Below are positions 1 to 7,538 of a stretch of DNA of 64,000 nucleotides, piece after piece. Source of the DNA: Arcobacter sp. FWKO B (GTDB lineage: Bacteria > Campylobacterota > Campylobacteria > Campylobacterales > Arcobacteraceae); assembly GCF_014844135.1 (NCBI RefSeq), contig NZ_CP041403.1, positions 1,736,001-1,800,000 of the forward strand, read 5' to 3'. The notes below the pieces were generated by a model. That model was not told the DNA's origin and searched no databases. It saw only the letters and a program-made list of their open reading frames with translations. Positions within the stretch are counted from its first letter, which is position 1. Every line of letters begins with the position of its first letter. The position numbers were made by a program, and so were the translations under genes.

Positions 1-414
1 AAGCATTTGGTTGTTTTCAAGTCTAACATAACCTTTAAGATACTTAGAAGGTATGGCAGAGCCCATGTCGCTAACAGGGGCGAGATGAGAAAGGTCAAGT
101 TTTTGGACATCATCAACTTTGTCCACAACAATACCAATCATTCTTTTGTCGTCAGTAATAACAGCAATAACAGCAGTGTGTTCGTTGTATTCAATAGCAC
201 CAGTGTTGAATTTGATTCTAACATCAAGGATAGGTACAACCTCACCTCTAAGATTAATAAGACCTTTAACCCATTTGCTAGTATTAGGTAAAGTTGTAAT
301 AATATCAGGATAAGTTAGAATTTCTCTTATCTTAGGTAGCTCTATGGCATATTGCATATGCCCGAGCTCAAATGTCATATATTCATTTACCGTATTAAGT
401 TTTTCTTTTGCCAT
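1..414 (-). CDS. cheW: CheW chemotaxis coupling protein (3' end outside window)
   Basis: CheW is the cytoplasmic adaptor that couples chemoreceptors to the kinase CheA. Reading the minus strand from the ATG at 414 gives 138 open codons to the window edge, so the C-terminus is missing. The start is preceded by AAAGGAG at good spacing. The visible part begins MAKEKLNTVNEYMTFELG and shows the CheW-fold signatures: IELPKIREIL (the strand and loop that contact partners), KGLINLRGEVVPILDVR, and IGIVVDKVDDV. It lies directly downstream of a PAS protein and a large chemoreceptor on the same strand, so a chemotaxis role fits. The family call is secure; whether a response-regulator domain follows (CheV) cannot be seen. 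Confidence 0.93.
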   Translation of the reverse strand, partial: MAKEKLNTVNEYMTFELGHMQYAIELPKIREILTYPDIITTLPNTSKWVKGLINLRGEVVPILDVRIKFNTGAIEYNEHTAVIAVITDDKRMIGIVVDKVDDVQKLDLSHLAPVSDMGSAIPSKYLKGYVRLENNQML

Positions 415-457
415 GAATTACTCCTTTAATTGCTAATAATATTATACAAAAAAAATA

Positions 458-850
458 TTACTCTTTAGCTTTTAAATCTTTGTATAATTTGTCATGTTGA
501 TCAATTTCTTCACGACTAGCCTTTCTTCTACAGCTCATATAACCTTTGCTACCATCACAGCTTTCAAAAGGATAAACAGTTGCATAAACCCAGTAATAAC
601 CACCACTTTTGGTAGCATTTTTAACATAGCCTGTCCAAACATTACCTTTTTTTACTGTTTCCCAAAGATCTTTGAAAGCAGCCTTTGGCATATCAGGGTG
701 TCTTACCATATTATGAGGCTTTCCCATCATTTCATCAAGAGAATATTCAGCTATTTTACAAAAATCATCATTTGCAAATCTTATTATCCCTTTTTCATCT
801 GTTTCACTAACCAAAAATGCATAATCATCGAGTATTGTTTCTTTTGACAT
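458..850 (-). CDS. Stand-alone PAS-domain protein (Aer-like sensor)
   Basis: A 130-residue protein that is almost entirely one PAS domain (about residues 10-110), with FANDDFCKIAEYSLDEMMGK, HNMVRHPDMPKAAF and GYYWVYATVYPF in the order seen in Aer and related energy-taxis sensors. These PAS domains usually hold FAD or another cofactor, but the ligand cannot be read from sequence. There is no membrane segment and no output domain. It sits 15 bp downstream of a large chemoreceptor and 43 bp before cheW on the same strand, so it may act as a separate input subunit for chemotaxis. The RHPDMPK...FKDLWET core recurs in the first PAS domain of the histidine kinase at 7535-10504. Start has GGAGAG just upstream. 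Confidence 0.87.
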   Translation of the reverse strand: MSKETILDDYAFLVSETDEKGIIRFANDDFCKIAEYSLDEMMGKPHNMVRHPDMPKAAFKDLWETVKKGNVWTGYVKNATKSGGYYWVYATVYPFESCDGSKGYMSCRRKASREEIDQHDKLYKDLKAKE

Positions 851-865
851 AATAACTCTCCTTAA

Positions 866-3040
866 TTAAAATTTCTTACTTTTTGCATCGCTTACTAATG
901 TTTCAGCCATAGCAAGTGTTTCATTTGCAATTGAAGCAACATTATTTGCTTCACTCGCATTTTCTTGTGTTACACGATCAAGCATTGTTACAGCATCATT
1001 TATTTGTTCAATACCAAGCATTTGTTCTTTACTAGCATTACTTACATCTTCTATTATTTTGATAGTTTGTGAAATATGAGTATTTAGATCTTCATACCCT
1101 TTTATCATTTCATCACTAATACTTTTACCTTCATTTGCTTTTGTCGTTGCTGTTTCAACAATAGCTTTTATCTCTTTTGCAGCTTCAGCACTTCTTGAAG
1201 CAAGATTTCTTACCTCTCCAGCAACAACAGCAAATCCTTTTCCAGCTTCCCCTGCAGTTGCAGCCTCAACCGCAGCATTTAGACTTAAGATATTAGTTTG
1301 AAATGCTATTTGATCTATTACTGCTATTGCTTCATTTATAGCATTTACTTCTTTATTAATTTGATCCATAGAGCTTGCTGTTTGTGTTGCTAACCCTTGA
1401 CCTTTTGACACAGCACTTTTTACAGTATTTCCAAGTGTTGCCATTTTTTGAGCATTATCAGCATTATTTCTTGTAATACTTGTAATCTCCTCAACAGCAG
1501 CAGCAGTTTCTTCTAAACTTGCAGCTTGTTCGTTTGCTTTTTGTGCAACATTAGCAACTGATGCAGCCATTGAATTGGCATTGTTCTCTAATGTTTGTCC
1601 ATTTTGCATATTAAGTTTTGCATTTTTTGCAAGTGCATCACCTAGAATATTTACACTTGTCAAAATTTCTCTCATCTCATCTTTTATTCTATTATCAATA
1701 GTTACTCTTGATCTAAAGTCATCATGGGTGTAATGATTAAGAGTATTTCTTAAATCGTTCATATTTTGAGAAATCTGAGATATCATTTTATTAATAGTTG
1801 ATTTTAAAGTATGAATCATAGGATTTTTTGTATCTGAATGAATTAAACATTTATAAATACCTTGTTCTACTTTATCAGTAACAAGAACAATTTCTCCCAT
1901 TACTCTCATATCGTCTTTTAAGTTTTTATCAAATTCTACTGCTGTTTTATTGAGGTTTTCAATCAAATCACCAATTTCATCATCTGGAATATTTGTAGTA
2001 GGTGTGAACTTATTGATTTTGAATGATACAAATTCTAAGAATTGTTGGAAATCTTTTTTGAATGTATTTAGCCCTTTTATTACACTGTTGTTAATTATAA
2101 AAATAATAGTTCCTATCATTAAAATAACCATAACAGTCATAAGTATCATTAATGAATATACAATTTTTGAGCTATTTGCAATAGAGTTGTTTACTACTTC
2201 AATAGGAGTTGCAAGTAAATAAATACCAACATTTTCACCTTGAAAATCTTTTATATTTTCATATGAGTAAAAATATTTTTTATCAATATACTGCCCGTGG
2301 TTAAGTAGTGAAGCAAAATTGATATTTTTTGTATGAGATACAAAACTTTGATTTATATAGTTTTGACTTAATAAATAATTACCAACTTTTTCTTCTTGTT
2401 TGAAGCTACCTGCTGTGAACTTTTCATCCATTAATACAAGAGCAAATACATCTTCTTTTTCTAAGTCTTTAACAACTGAATTAAATCCTTGAATAAACTC
2501 TATTGAACCAATATATTCACTACCATTGAAAATAGGTGCCAAACCTCTAATCACCAGTCCAGCTTTACCAGCTTCAATACCACTTAGTGGTTTTTTAGTC
2601 TCTTTTACTTTATTTATAGTGTGTCTAAATGAAGCAAGTTCATCACCAAATTTATCAGGTGTCCAATCTCTTAGAAATGATTTAACATCTGCTGTATGGA
2701 TATGGATTTGGACATTTTTAAAAGGTGTCCCATCTTTCATATTTTTAGAGATATTACCTAAGGAATTTATAGCTAAATTTCTGTTGTTGTAAGTAAGAGC
2801 ATTTATGATATCACTATTTTGTGCTATCGTGACTGCATTACTAATACCCACATCAAATTTTGCCCTTTGACCTGCAAGAACTTGTTCTGTCATTAAATTT
2901 TTTGTAGATTGGTAAACATCATCCTTGACACCATTCATCAAAACTACACTAACAAGTAAACTGAACAAAATAAACATAATACCAATTGATATGATATATT
3001 TTGTTATTTTACTACTAATTGAACTTCTACCAGTACTCAT
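866..3040 (-). CDS. Methyl-accepting chemotaxis protein with Cache sensor domain
   Basis: A 724-residue transmembrane chemoreceptor. A first membrane segment lies near residues 14-37, followed by a roughly 250-residue periplasmic region with the [14 protein letters not shown] and [11 protein letters not shown] motifs typical of dCache_3-type sensors, a second membrane segment near 291-320, a linker, and a cytoplasmic signalling domain in the last 240 residues. The hairpin tip is recognisable from [20 protein letters not shown] and [20 protein letters not shown], which binds CheA/CheW. Ligand is unknown. It is followed by the small PAS protein and cheW on the same strand, so the three may be co-transcribed. 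Confidence 0.95.
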   Translation of the reverse strand: MSTGRSSISSKITKYIISIGIMFILFSLLVSVVLMNGVKDDVYQSTKNLMTEQVLAGQRAKFDVGISNAVTIAQNSDIINALTYNNRNLAINSLGNISKNMKDGTPFKNVQIHIHTADVKSFLRDWTPDKFGDELASFRHTINKVKETKKPLSGIEAGKAGLVIRGLAPIFNGSEYIGSIEFIQGFNSVVKDLEKEDVFALVLMDEKFTAGSFKQEEKVGNYLLSQNYINQSFVSHTKNINFASLLNHGQYIDKKYFYSYENIKDFQGENVGIYLLATPIEVVNNSIANSSKIVYSLMILMTVMVILMIGTIIFIINNSVIKGLNTFKKDFQQFLEFVSFKINKFTPTTNIPDDEIGDLIENLNKTAVEFDKNLKDDMRVMGEIVLVTDKVEQGIYKCLIHSDTKNPMIHTLKSTINKMISQISQNMNDLRNTLNHYTHDDFRSRVTIDNRIKDEMREILTSVNILGDALAKNAKLNMQNGQTLENNANSMAASVANVAQKANEQAASLEETAAAVEEITSITRNNADNAQKMATLGNTVKSAVSKGQGLATQTASSMDQINKEVNAINEAIAVIDQIAFQTNILSLNAAVEAATAGEAGKGFAVVAGEVRNLASRSAEAAKEIKAIVETATTKANEGKSISDEMIKGYEDLNTHISQTIKIIEDVSNASKEQMLGIEQINDAVTMLDRVTQENASEANNVASIANETLAMAETLVSDAKSKKF

Positions 3041-3087
3041 AGGTTTCTCCTAAAATTTTACATATTTAAATCATATCTCAAATAAGC

Positions 3088-4293
3088 TTAATAAAAAATT
3101 TTAGATAGTGTTTTTGCTTGAATTATCACTTTTGCATCTGTAATTTCTACTATATCATCGATATCTATCTCCTCTAAAGATGATATCATATTGTTTTTTA
3201 GTACCTGTACAAATCCTTTTTTAACTTTTTTTGACGGCTCATTTAGTATAAAGTTTTCTAATATAATATTTAAATTATTTTGTTTTTTGTGAAAAATATT
3301 TATTAATTCTCTATTAAAATTATTTTTCAGATTTGTTATATTATTTTGCATATTATCAAGTTTGATATGAATTGAATTTTGTTTAAAATGCTCTTTTAAC
3401 TTTTCAACTTCTAAAGTTTTTTTTGAGATAATATTTTGCATATATCTTTGATAATTGGATTTTAAATCATCAATAAAAAATATTATATCATTTTGTGATG
3501 GTAGTGATATTTCAATAGCATTTGATGGTGTTGAGGCTCTTATATCAGCCACTAAGTCGCTTAGCATAAAATCACTTTCATGCCCAACTGCACTTATGAT
3601 TGGTGTTGAGGCATTAAAAATTGCTTCACAAACTATCTCCTCATTAAAAGCCCACAGATCTTCTATACTTCCACCACCTCTACCAACTATCATAATATCA
3701 GCTTTTAAGGTATCTGCGTATTTTATAGAGTTTACTATATCATATTTTGCACTTTCTCCTTGGACAAGTGTAGGGATTAATAATAGTTTTGTAAGTGGCC
3801 ATCTATGATTTGCAATTTTTTTCATATCTTCAATAGCAGCACCTGTTGCAGATGTAACTATTGCAATAGTTTTTGGAAATTTAGGTAGCATTTTTTTGTG
3901 TGAAGAATCAAAATATCCTAAAGCTTGGAATTTTTTCTTAAGTTGTTCATATGCAAGGGCGAGGCTTCCTATTCCACTTGGCTCAATTTTAGAACAAATA
4001 AGCTGATAGCTTCCTCTTGGCGTATAAACAGAAATGGCACCATTTATTGTTACTTTTTGACCAACTTCAAGTTTAAATTTTAGTGAATAAGTATTCCCTT
4101 TAAACATTACACAGCTTATATTTGAATCTTTGTCTTTTATTGAGAAGTAGATATGTCCTGAGCTATGAGTGGTGAGATTGCTTATCTCACCTTCTACAAA
4201 TACAGATATAAAAGTAGATTCTAGTAAGGATTTTATTTGGTTGTTTAGCTGTGATACAGATAAAGGGTCAAGGTTTAATGGTTCAAGGTTCAG
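3088..4293 (-). CDS. xseA: Exodeoxyribonuclease VII large subunit, non-canonical start
   Basis: XseA is the catalytic subunit of exonuclease VII, which degrades single-stranded DNA from both ends with XseB. The catalytic core is clear: PKTIAIVTSATGAAIEDM, IVGRGGGSIEDLWAFNEE and ISAVGHESDFMLSDLVADIR. The first ATG in frame is at 4107, but translation upstream continues in frame and gives the N-terminal OB-fold expected of the family (LSVSQLNNQIKSLLE, then FVEGEISNLTTHSSGHIYFS), so the true start is further up. No ATG, GTG or TTG exists in this frame between 4107 and the upstream stop near 4377. I set the start at a CTG (4293), which has AAAGGG about 7 nt upstream, but this is inference. It overlaps the 3' end of ubiE by a few bases and lies in a patch of short direct repeats. 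Confidence 0.85.
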   Translation of the reverse strand: MNLEPLNLDPLSVSQLNNQIKSLLESTFISVFVEGEISNLTTHSSGHIYFSIKDKDSNISCVMFKGNTYSLKFKLEVGQKVTINGAISVYTPRGSYQLICSKIEPSGIGSLALAYEQLKKKFQALGYFDSSHKKMLPKFPKTIAIVTSATGAAIEDMKKIANHRWPLTKLLLIPTLVQGESAKYDIVNSIKYADTLKADIMIVGRGGGSIEDLWAFNEEIVCEAIFNASTPIISAVGHESDFMLSDLVADIRASTPSNAIEISLPSQNDIIFFIDDLKSNYQRYMQNIISKKTLEVEKLKEHFKQNSIHIKLDNMQNNITNLKNNFNRELINIFHKKQNNLNIILENFILNEPSKKVKKGFVQVLKNNMISSLEEIDIDDIVEITDAKVIIQAKTLSKIFY

Positions 4294-4295
4294 GC

Positions 4296-5006
4296 TTAAC
4301 CCTTTCTTGCAATAAATAATGTAGAAATATCCATAGAAAACCCTTTTATATAAATAGGCTTTAAGTTTGCAAGTTCAAGCTCGTTGCTAAGTTCTTCTGT
4401 TGTAATAAAATCTTCAATAGAGTCTGTGAGGTAAGTATATGCTTCTTTATTTTTAGAAATAAGTCCACCAATGGTTGGCATAATATTTTTTAAATAAAAA
4501 TGTGTTAGATGGTCAGTGAATGATTCTTTTTTATTTTTTGTAAATTCCAAGATTACCACAAGTCCACCAGGTTTTAAAACCCTTGCAAACTCATCCCAAG
4601 CCTCTTTTCTTTTAACTACATTTCTTATTCCATAAGTAATAGAGATGATATCTACACTATTGTCTTCTAGTGGTAGGTTTTCAGCTCCAGCTTCTATAAA
4701 TACACCATTTGGTATTTTTTGTTTTCCTACTTCCATCATACCTGTACTTGGGTCAATTCCAGCTATTTCAAGAAGTTTTATATCGTTTCTTAATGCACCA
4801 TTTTGCCAGTCAATCATCATATCACCCGTACCACAAGCAACATCCACTATTTTAGCAACTTCATCTTTATCATAAAATCCAAAAGCCAAATCACAAGCTT
4901 TTCTTCTCCAGCTTTTATCTACGCCCATACTTAGTATTCTGTTTGCCAAATCATATGTTTTTGCTATGTCGTTGAACATTGTTATAATTTCTTGTTGTTT
5001 TTCCAT
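4296..5006 (-). CDS. ubiE: Demethylmenaquinone methyltransferase UbiE/MenG
   Basis: A 236-residue SAM-dependent methyltransferase for the last methylation step in menaquinone or ubiquinone synthesis. Seen: MFNDIAKTYDLANRILSMG near the start, the SAM-binding motif I IVDVACGTGDMMIDW, and ITYGIRNVVKRKEAWDEFAR, all family hallmarks, with the conserved SMDISTLFIARKG-type ending. The organism group generally uses menaquinone, so the MenG activity is the more likely one (inference). It precedes xseA with its stop codon overlapping the inferred xseA start. Confidence 0.95.
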   Translation of the reverse strand: MEKQQEIITMFNDIAKTYDLANRILSMGVDKSWRRKACDLAFGFYDKDEVAKIVDVACGTGDMMIDWQNGALRNDIKLLEIAGIDPSTGMMEVGKQKIPNGVFIEAGAENLPLEDNSVDIISITYGIRNVVKRKEAWDEFARVLKPGGLVVILEFTKNKKESFTDHLTHFYLKNIMPTIGGLISKNKEAYTYLTDSIEDFITTEELSNELELANLKPIYIKGFSMDISTLFIARKG

Positions 5007-5027
5007 TCTTTGCCTCTATATTATATG

Positions 5028-5276
5028 TTATAAAAAAAATTTACCTATTAATAATCCAATAACAAAACCTATATTTACACCTACTATAATCTTTAGGTTA
5101 TTTAATTTTGTATCCATTTTAGGTATTATTTGTACTATCATTTCTTGATATTTTAATGTTTTTTGTATATCTTCATTTGCTTTGTTTAAACCATCTAGAT
5201 TACTTTTTAGTCCAAGTTCAGCAAGTTCAAGTTGTTCAACTAATTCTTTGGCTTGTTTTAAGCTCATATCAGACAT
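5028..5276 (-). CDS. Small coiled-coil protein with C-terminal membrane anchor, unknown
   Basis: An 82-residue protein not recognised as a named family. Residues 1-50 are rich in Leu, Glu, Lys and Gln with a heptad-like pattern suggesting a coiled coil; residues 61-80 (IIVGVNIGFVIGLLIGKFF) form one hydrophobic membrane segment with a charged tail. The stop codon of the upstream ParA-like gene is only 3 bp away, so the two are translationally close and probably co-expressed. A membrane-anchored partner for the ATPase is a reasonable guess but is inference from position only. Confidence 0.7.
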   Translation of the reverse strand: MSDMSLKQAKELVEQLELAELGLKSNLDGLNKANEDIQKTLKYQEMIVQIIPKMDTKLNNLKIIVGVNIGFVIGLLIGKFFL

Positions 5277-5279
5277 AAA

Positions 5280-6071
5280 TTACCTTTTTAGTTCTATCCA
5301 ATTATCTAGTGAACAGAAAATTGGGTTTAAAGTGCCAAGTACATAATCTTTCGCTTCTGTTTGTAATCTTTTAAAAAATAAAAACTTTCTTGCCCCTTCA
5401 ATATCACCTAGCTCTTTACATTGCATAGCTTTTTGGGTAAAGTTTGTATTATTGTGTGCCATTTCCCAAACTGTACTTCCTAGATATCTACTCATAGTTA
5501 TAATTTTGTCATTTTTTACAGCAAAGTATTTTGGGTCTTTTACAAAATCACAAATTACTGAGTTACTTTGAAGGTATTTATGTCCAAAAAAATTGATAAA
5601 CTGCTCTTGTAGATAATCTGGTTCTGCACTTATTGCACGGTTTAGTGCAAATATCATATTATCTTGAGATTTTTCTTCAATTTTTCTAATCTTTTTCATA
5701 GTAGCAATAGCATTTTTACCATCAAGTTCACCATCACCCAAAGGTATAACCCACTTAACATGTCCAAATGAACCAACTTTTTTGATCTCTTCAAGTACAA
5801 GAGATGATGTCTTATTACCACCAACATCTACAATAACCTGATGATTATCATCCATTAGAATCATTTCATCAAGTTCACTAAGCTTATTTGTACTTAGCAT
5901 CCTTTTGTCTACAATTTCAGTTCTTGTAAAAGATTGACTATCGTTGTTTTCATCATCTATTTCGATATATGTTATTCGTTTACCGTGTTTTTTGTATAAA
6001 TAAGGAGCAATTACTTGCATTGCAACCGTACTTTTCCCAACACCACCTTTGGTTTGAGGAATGATAATCAT
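5280..6071 (-). CDS. ParA/Mrp-like P-loop ATPase
   Basis: A 263-residue member of the ParA/MinD deviant Walker A superfamily. The N-terminus reads MIIIPQTKGGVGKSTVAMQ, with the signature lysine K8 and the P-loop GGVGKST at 9-15; YIEIDDENNDSQ follows where ParA proteins carry switch residues. QVIVDVGGNKTSS is the Walker B region. There is no ParB-like gene next to it and no plasmid replication gene, so a chromosomal cargo-positioning or unknown role is more likely than plasmid partition. Its start overlaps the stop of the glycosylase gene upstream by 4 bp, and the small membrane coiled-coil gene follows 3 bp later. Confidence 0.85.
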   Translation of the reverse strand: MIIIPQTKGGVGKSTVAMQVIAPYLYKKHGKRITYIEIDDENNDSQSFTRTEIVDKRMLSTNKLSELDEMILMDDNHQVIVDVGGNKTSSLVLEEIKKVGSFGHVKWVIPLGDGELDGKNAIATMKKIRKIEEKSQDNMIFALNRAISAEPDYLQEQFINFFGHKYLQSNSVICDFVKDPKYFAVKNDKIITMSRYLGSTVWEMAHNNTNFTQKAMQCKELGDIEGARKFLFFKRLQTEAKDYVLGTLNPIFCSLDNWIELKR

Positions 6072-6736
6072 GTATAATCCTTTTTCATATATTCGACTAT
6101 TTTACCATGAAATCTGGCATATATTTCATTTAGACTTATATTAAAGCCGTAATTTTGAATTATTTTATCGTAATTTTCATTAATTCCAAATTCTAACCAT
6201 CCTTTAATATCATCATAATCTTCAAATTCATAACCAAAACTTAATAAAAGTTTTTGAGTATATTTATCTACAACCATTTCATCTTTCTTGCAACAATAAC
6301 ATAAAATTGCATCAGCACTTTCAAATCCAATCCCTTTTTGTGCTAATAGCCAATCTCTATTTACGATGTCTACAAAATTATCAAAAGTTTCAAAATCTTC
6401 TAAAATATTTTTTGTTAGAAGTTTTAATCTTTGAGCTTTTTGATTTTTAAAGCCACTAGGTGCAATTGCATTTACAAGATAAAATGTATCTATATTTGAT
6501 AAAAAATTTAATATATTATAATTAGTATAGCTATCATACTCTTTGTAATATAAAGTGTCGATATTATTTAGTGATTTTTGTACATTACTCCATTTTGTAT
6601 TTTGTGTGAGAATTGCACCTATAATAACTTTTGAAGTTCCAAATTCTGGCCACCAATTGTATGGTGAGTTTTGTAATAAATTAAGACTTTTTAGAAAAAT
6701 TAGTAAATCATAACTATTTGTGATCTCATTTTTCAA
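6068..6736 (-). CDS. Endonuclease III-family 3-methyladenine DNA glycosylase (MagIII-like)
   Basis: A 222-residue helix-hairpin-helix DNA glycosylase. It closely follows the layout of Helicobacter pylori MagIII: LLQNSPYNWWPEF near the start, GAILTQNTKWSNV, PSGFKNQKAQRL, the HhH motif LAQKGIGFESADAILCY (about 132-147), the presumed catalytic Asp157 in VVDKYTQ, and the ending LNEIYARFHGKIVEY. The C-terminal four-cysteine iron-sulfur cluster of endonuclease III is absent, as in MagIII. The expected role is excision of alkylated bases such as 3-methyladenine. It overlaps both neighbours slightly, pointing to an operon with the phosphoesterase and the ParA-like ATPase. Confidence 0.88.
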   Translation of the reverse strand: MKNEITNSYDLLIFLKSLNLLQNSPYNWWPEFGTSKVIIGAILTQNTKWSNVQKSLNNIDTLYYKEYDSYTNYNILNFLSNIDTFYLVNAIAPSGFKNQKAQRLKLLTKNILEDFETFDNFVDIVNRDWLLAQKGIGFESADAILCYCCKKDEMVVDKYTQKLLLSFGYEFEDYDDIKGWLEFGINENYDKIIQNYGFNISLNEIYARFHGKIVEYMKKDYT

Positions 6737-7538
6737 TAAAAGCCTTTGTAATTACTCTTTGTCCATTATCATATACTTTTATTTTAAAAGCATCTATTGC
6801 TTTTCCATCATTTAAATAAACTACAATAAGTTGTAAGATTGATTTGCAATTATTTGGCACATCAAAATGTCCACCTAATCCAGTAGTTGCTTTTTTAATA
6901 GGTACTGTACTATCCATTCCTATAACATTGTCTCTACAACCTGTAAGTCCAACATCACTTACATAAGAAGTCCCTTCACAGATAGTAAGATCATCTGTTC
7001 CAACATGTGTATGGGTACCAAAAATTGAGCTAACAATACCTTTAAACATCATCATAATAACTCTTTTTTCACTTGTAGCTTCAGCATGAAAATCTATTAT
7101 AATATTTTTTACATTTTGTTCTTGAATATATGTGATTTTCTCTTTAGCCCAGTTGAAAGGGTTTTCAACGATTGGCATACCATATTGTCCCATAAGATTT
7201 AAAACAGCAATTTTTTCACCATTTACCTCTTTGATTGCCAAGCCACTTCCTGATACTCCTAATGGATAGTTATCAGGTCTTAAAACAGAATCGGTTTTAA
7301 GTAACGCCTCCATATCTGCTCTTTTATCAAAAGAGTGATTTCCACCTGTTATTATATCTATACCACTTTTTAGTAGTTCATCACAATTTTTTGTAGTCAA
7401 GCCAAAGCCATGACTTGCATTTTCACCATTTGCTACGATAAAATCAATATTAAATTCAACTCTAAGTTTTGATAAATTTTCTTTGATTATTTTTCTTCCT
7501 GGGCGACCAACTATATCCCCTATAAAACCAATTATCAT
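6726..7538 (-). CDS. YmdB-family (TIGR00282-type) metallophosphoesterase
   Basis: A 270-residue calcineurin-like phosphoesterase of the YmdB type. Metal ligands visible are Asp8 (IGDIVGRPG), Glu39-Asn40 (ANGENASHGFG), Asn67-His68 (GGNHSFDK), the FHAEATSEK motif and GTHTHVGTDD. Characterised relatives hydrolyse cyclic nucleotides with metal ions; the physiological substrate here is not known. The start codon overlaps the stop of the histidine kinase gene upstream by 4 bp, and its 3' end overlaps the glycosylase gene by 11 bp, so all are likely co-transcribed. Confidence 0.92.
   Translation of the reverse strand: MIIGFIGDIVGRPGRKIIKENLSKLRVEFNIDFIVANGENASHGFGLTTKNCDELLKSGIDIITGGNHSFDKRADMEALLKTDSVLRPDNYPLGVSGSGLAIKEVNGEKIAVLNLMGQYGMPIVENPFNWAKEKITYIQEQNVKNIIIDFHAEATSEKRVIMMMFKGIVSSIFGTHTHVGTDDLTICEGTSYVSDVGLTGCRDNVIGMDSTVPIKKATTGLGGHFDVPNNCKSILQLIVVYLNDGKAIDAFKIKVYDNGQRVITKAFIEK

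Noticed and set aside
7-313. Two plus-strand frames at the window start
   Set aside because: They lie antisense to cheW, whose minus-strand frame has clear family motifs and a good ribosome binding site.
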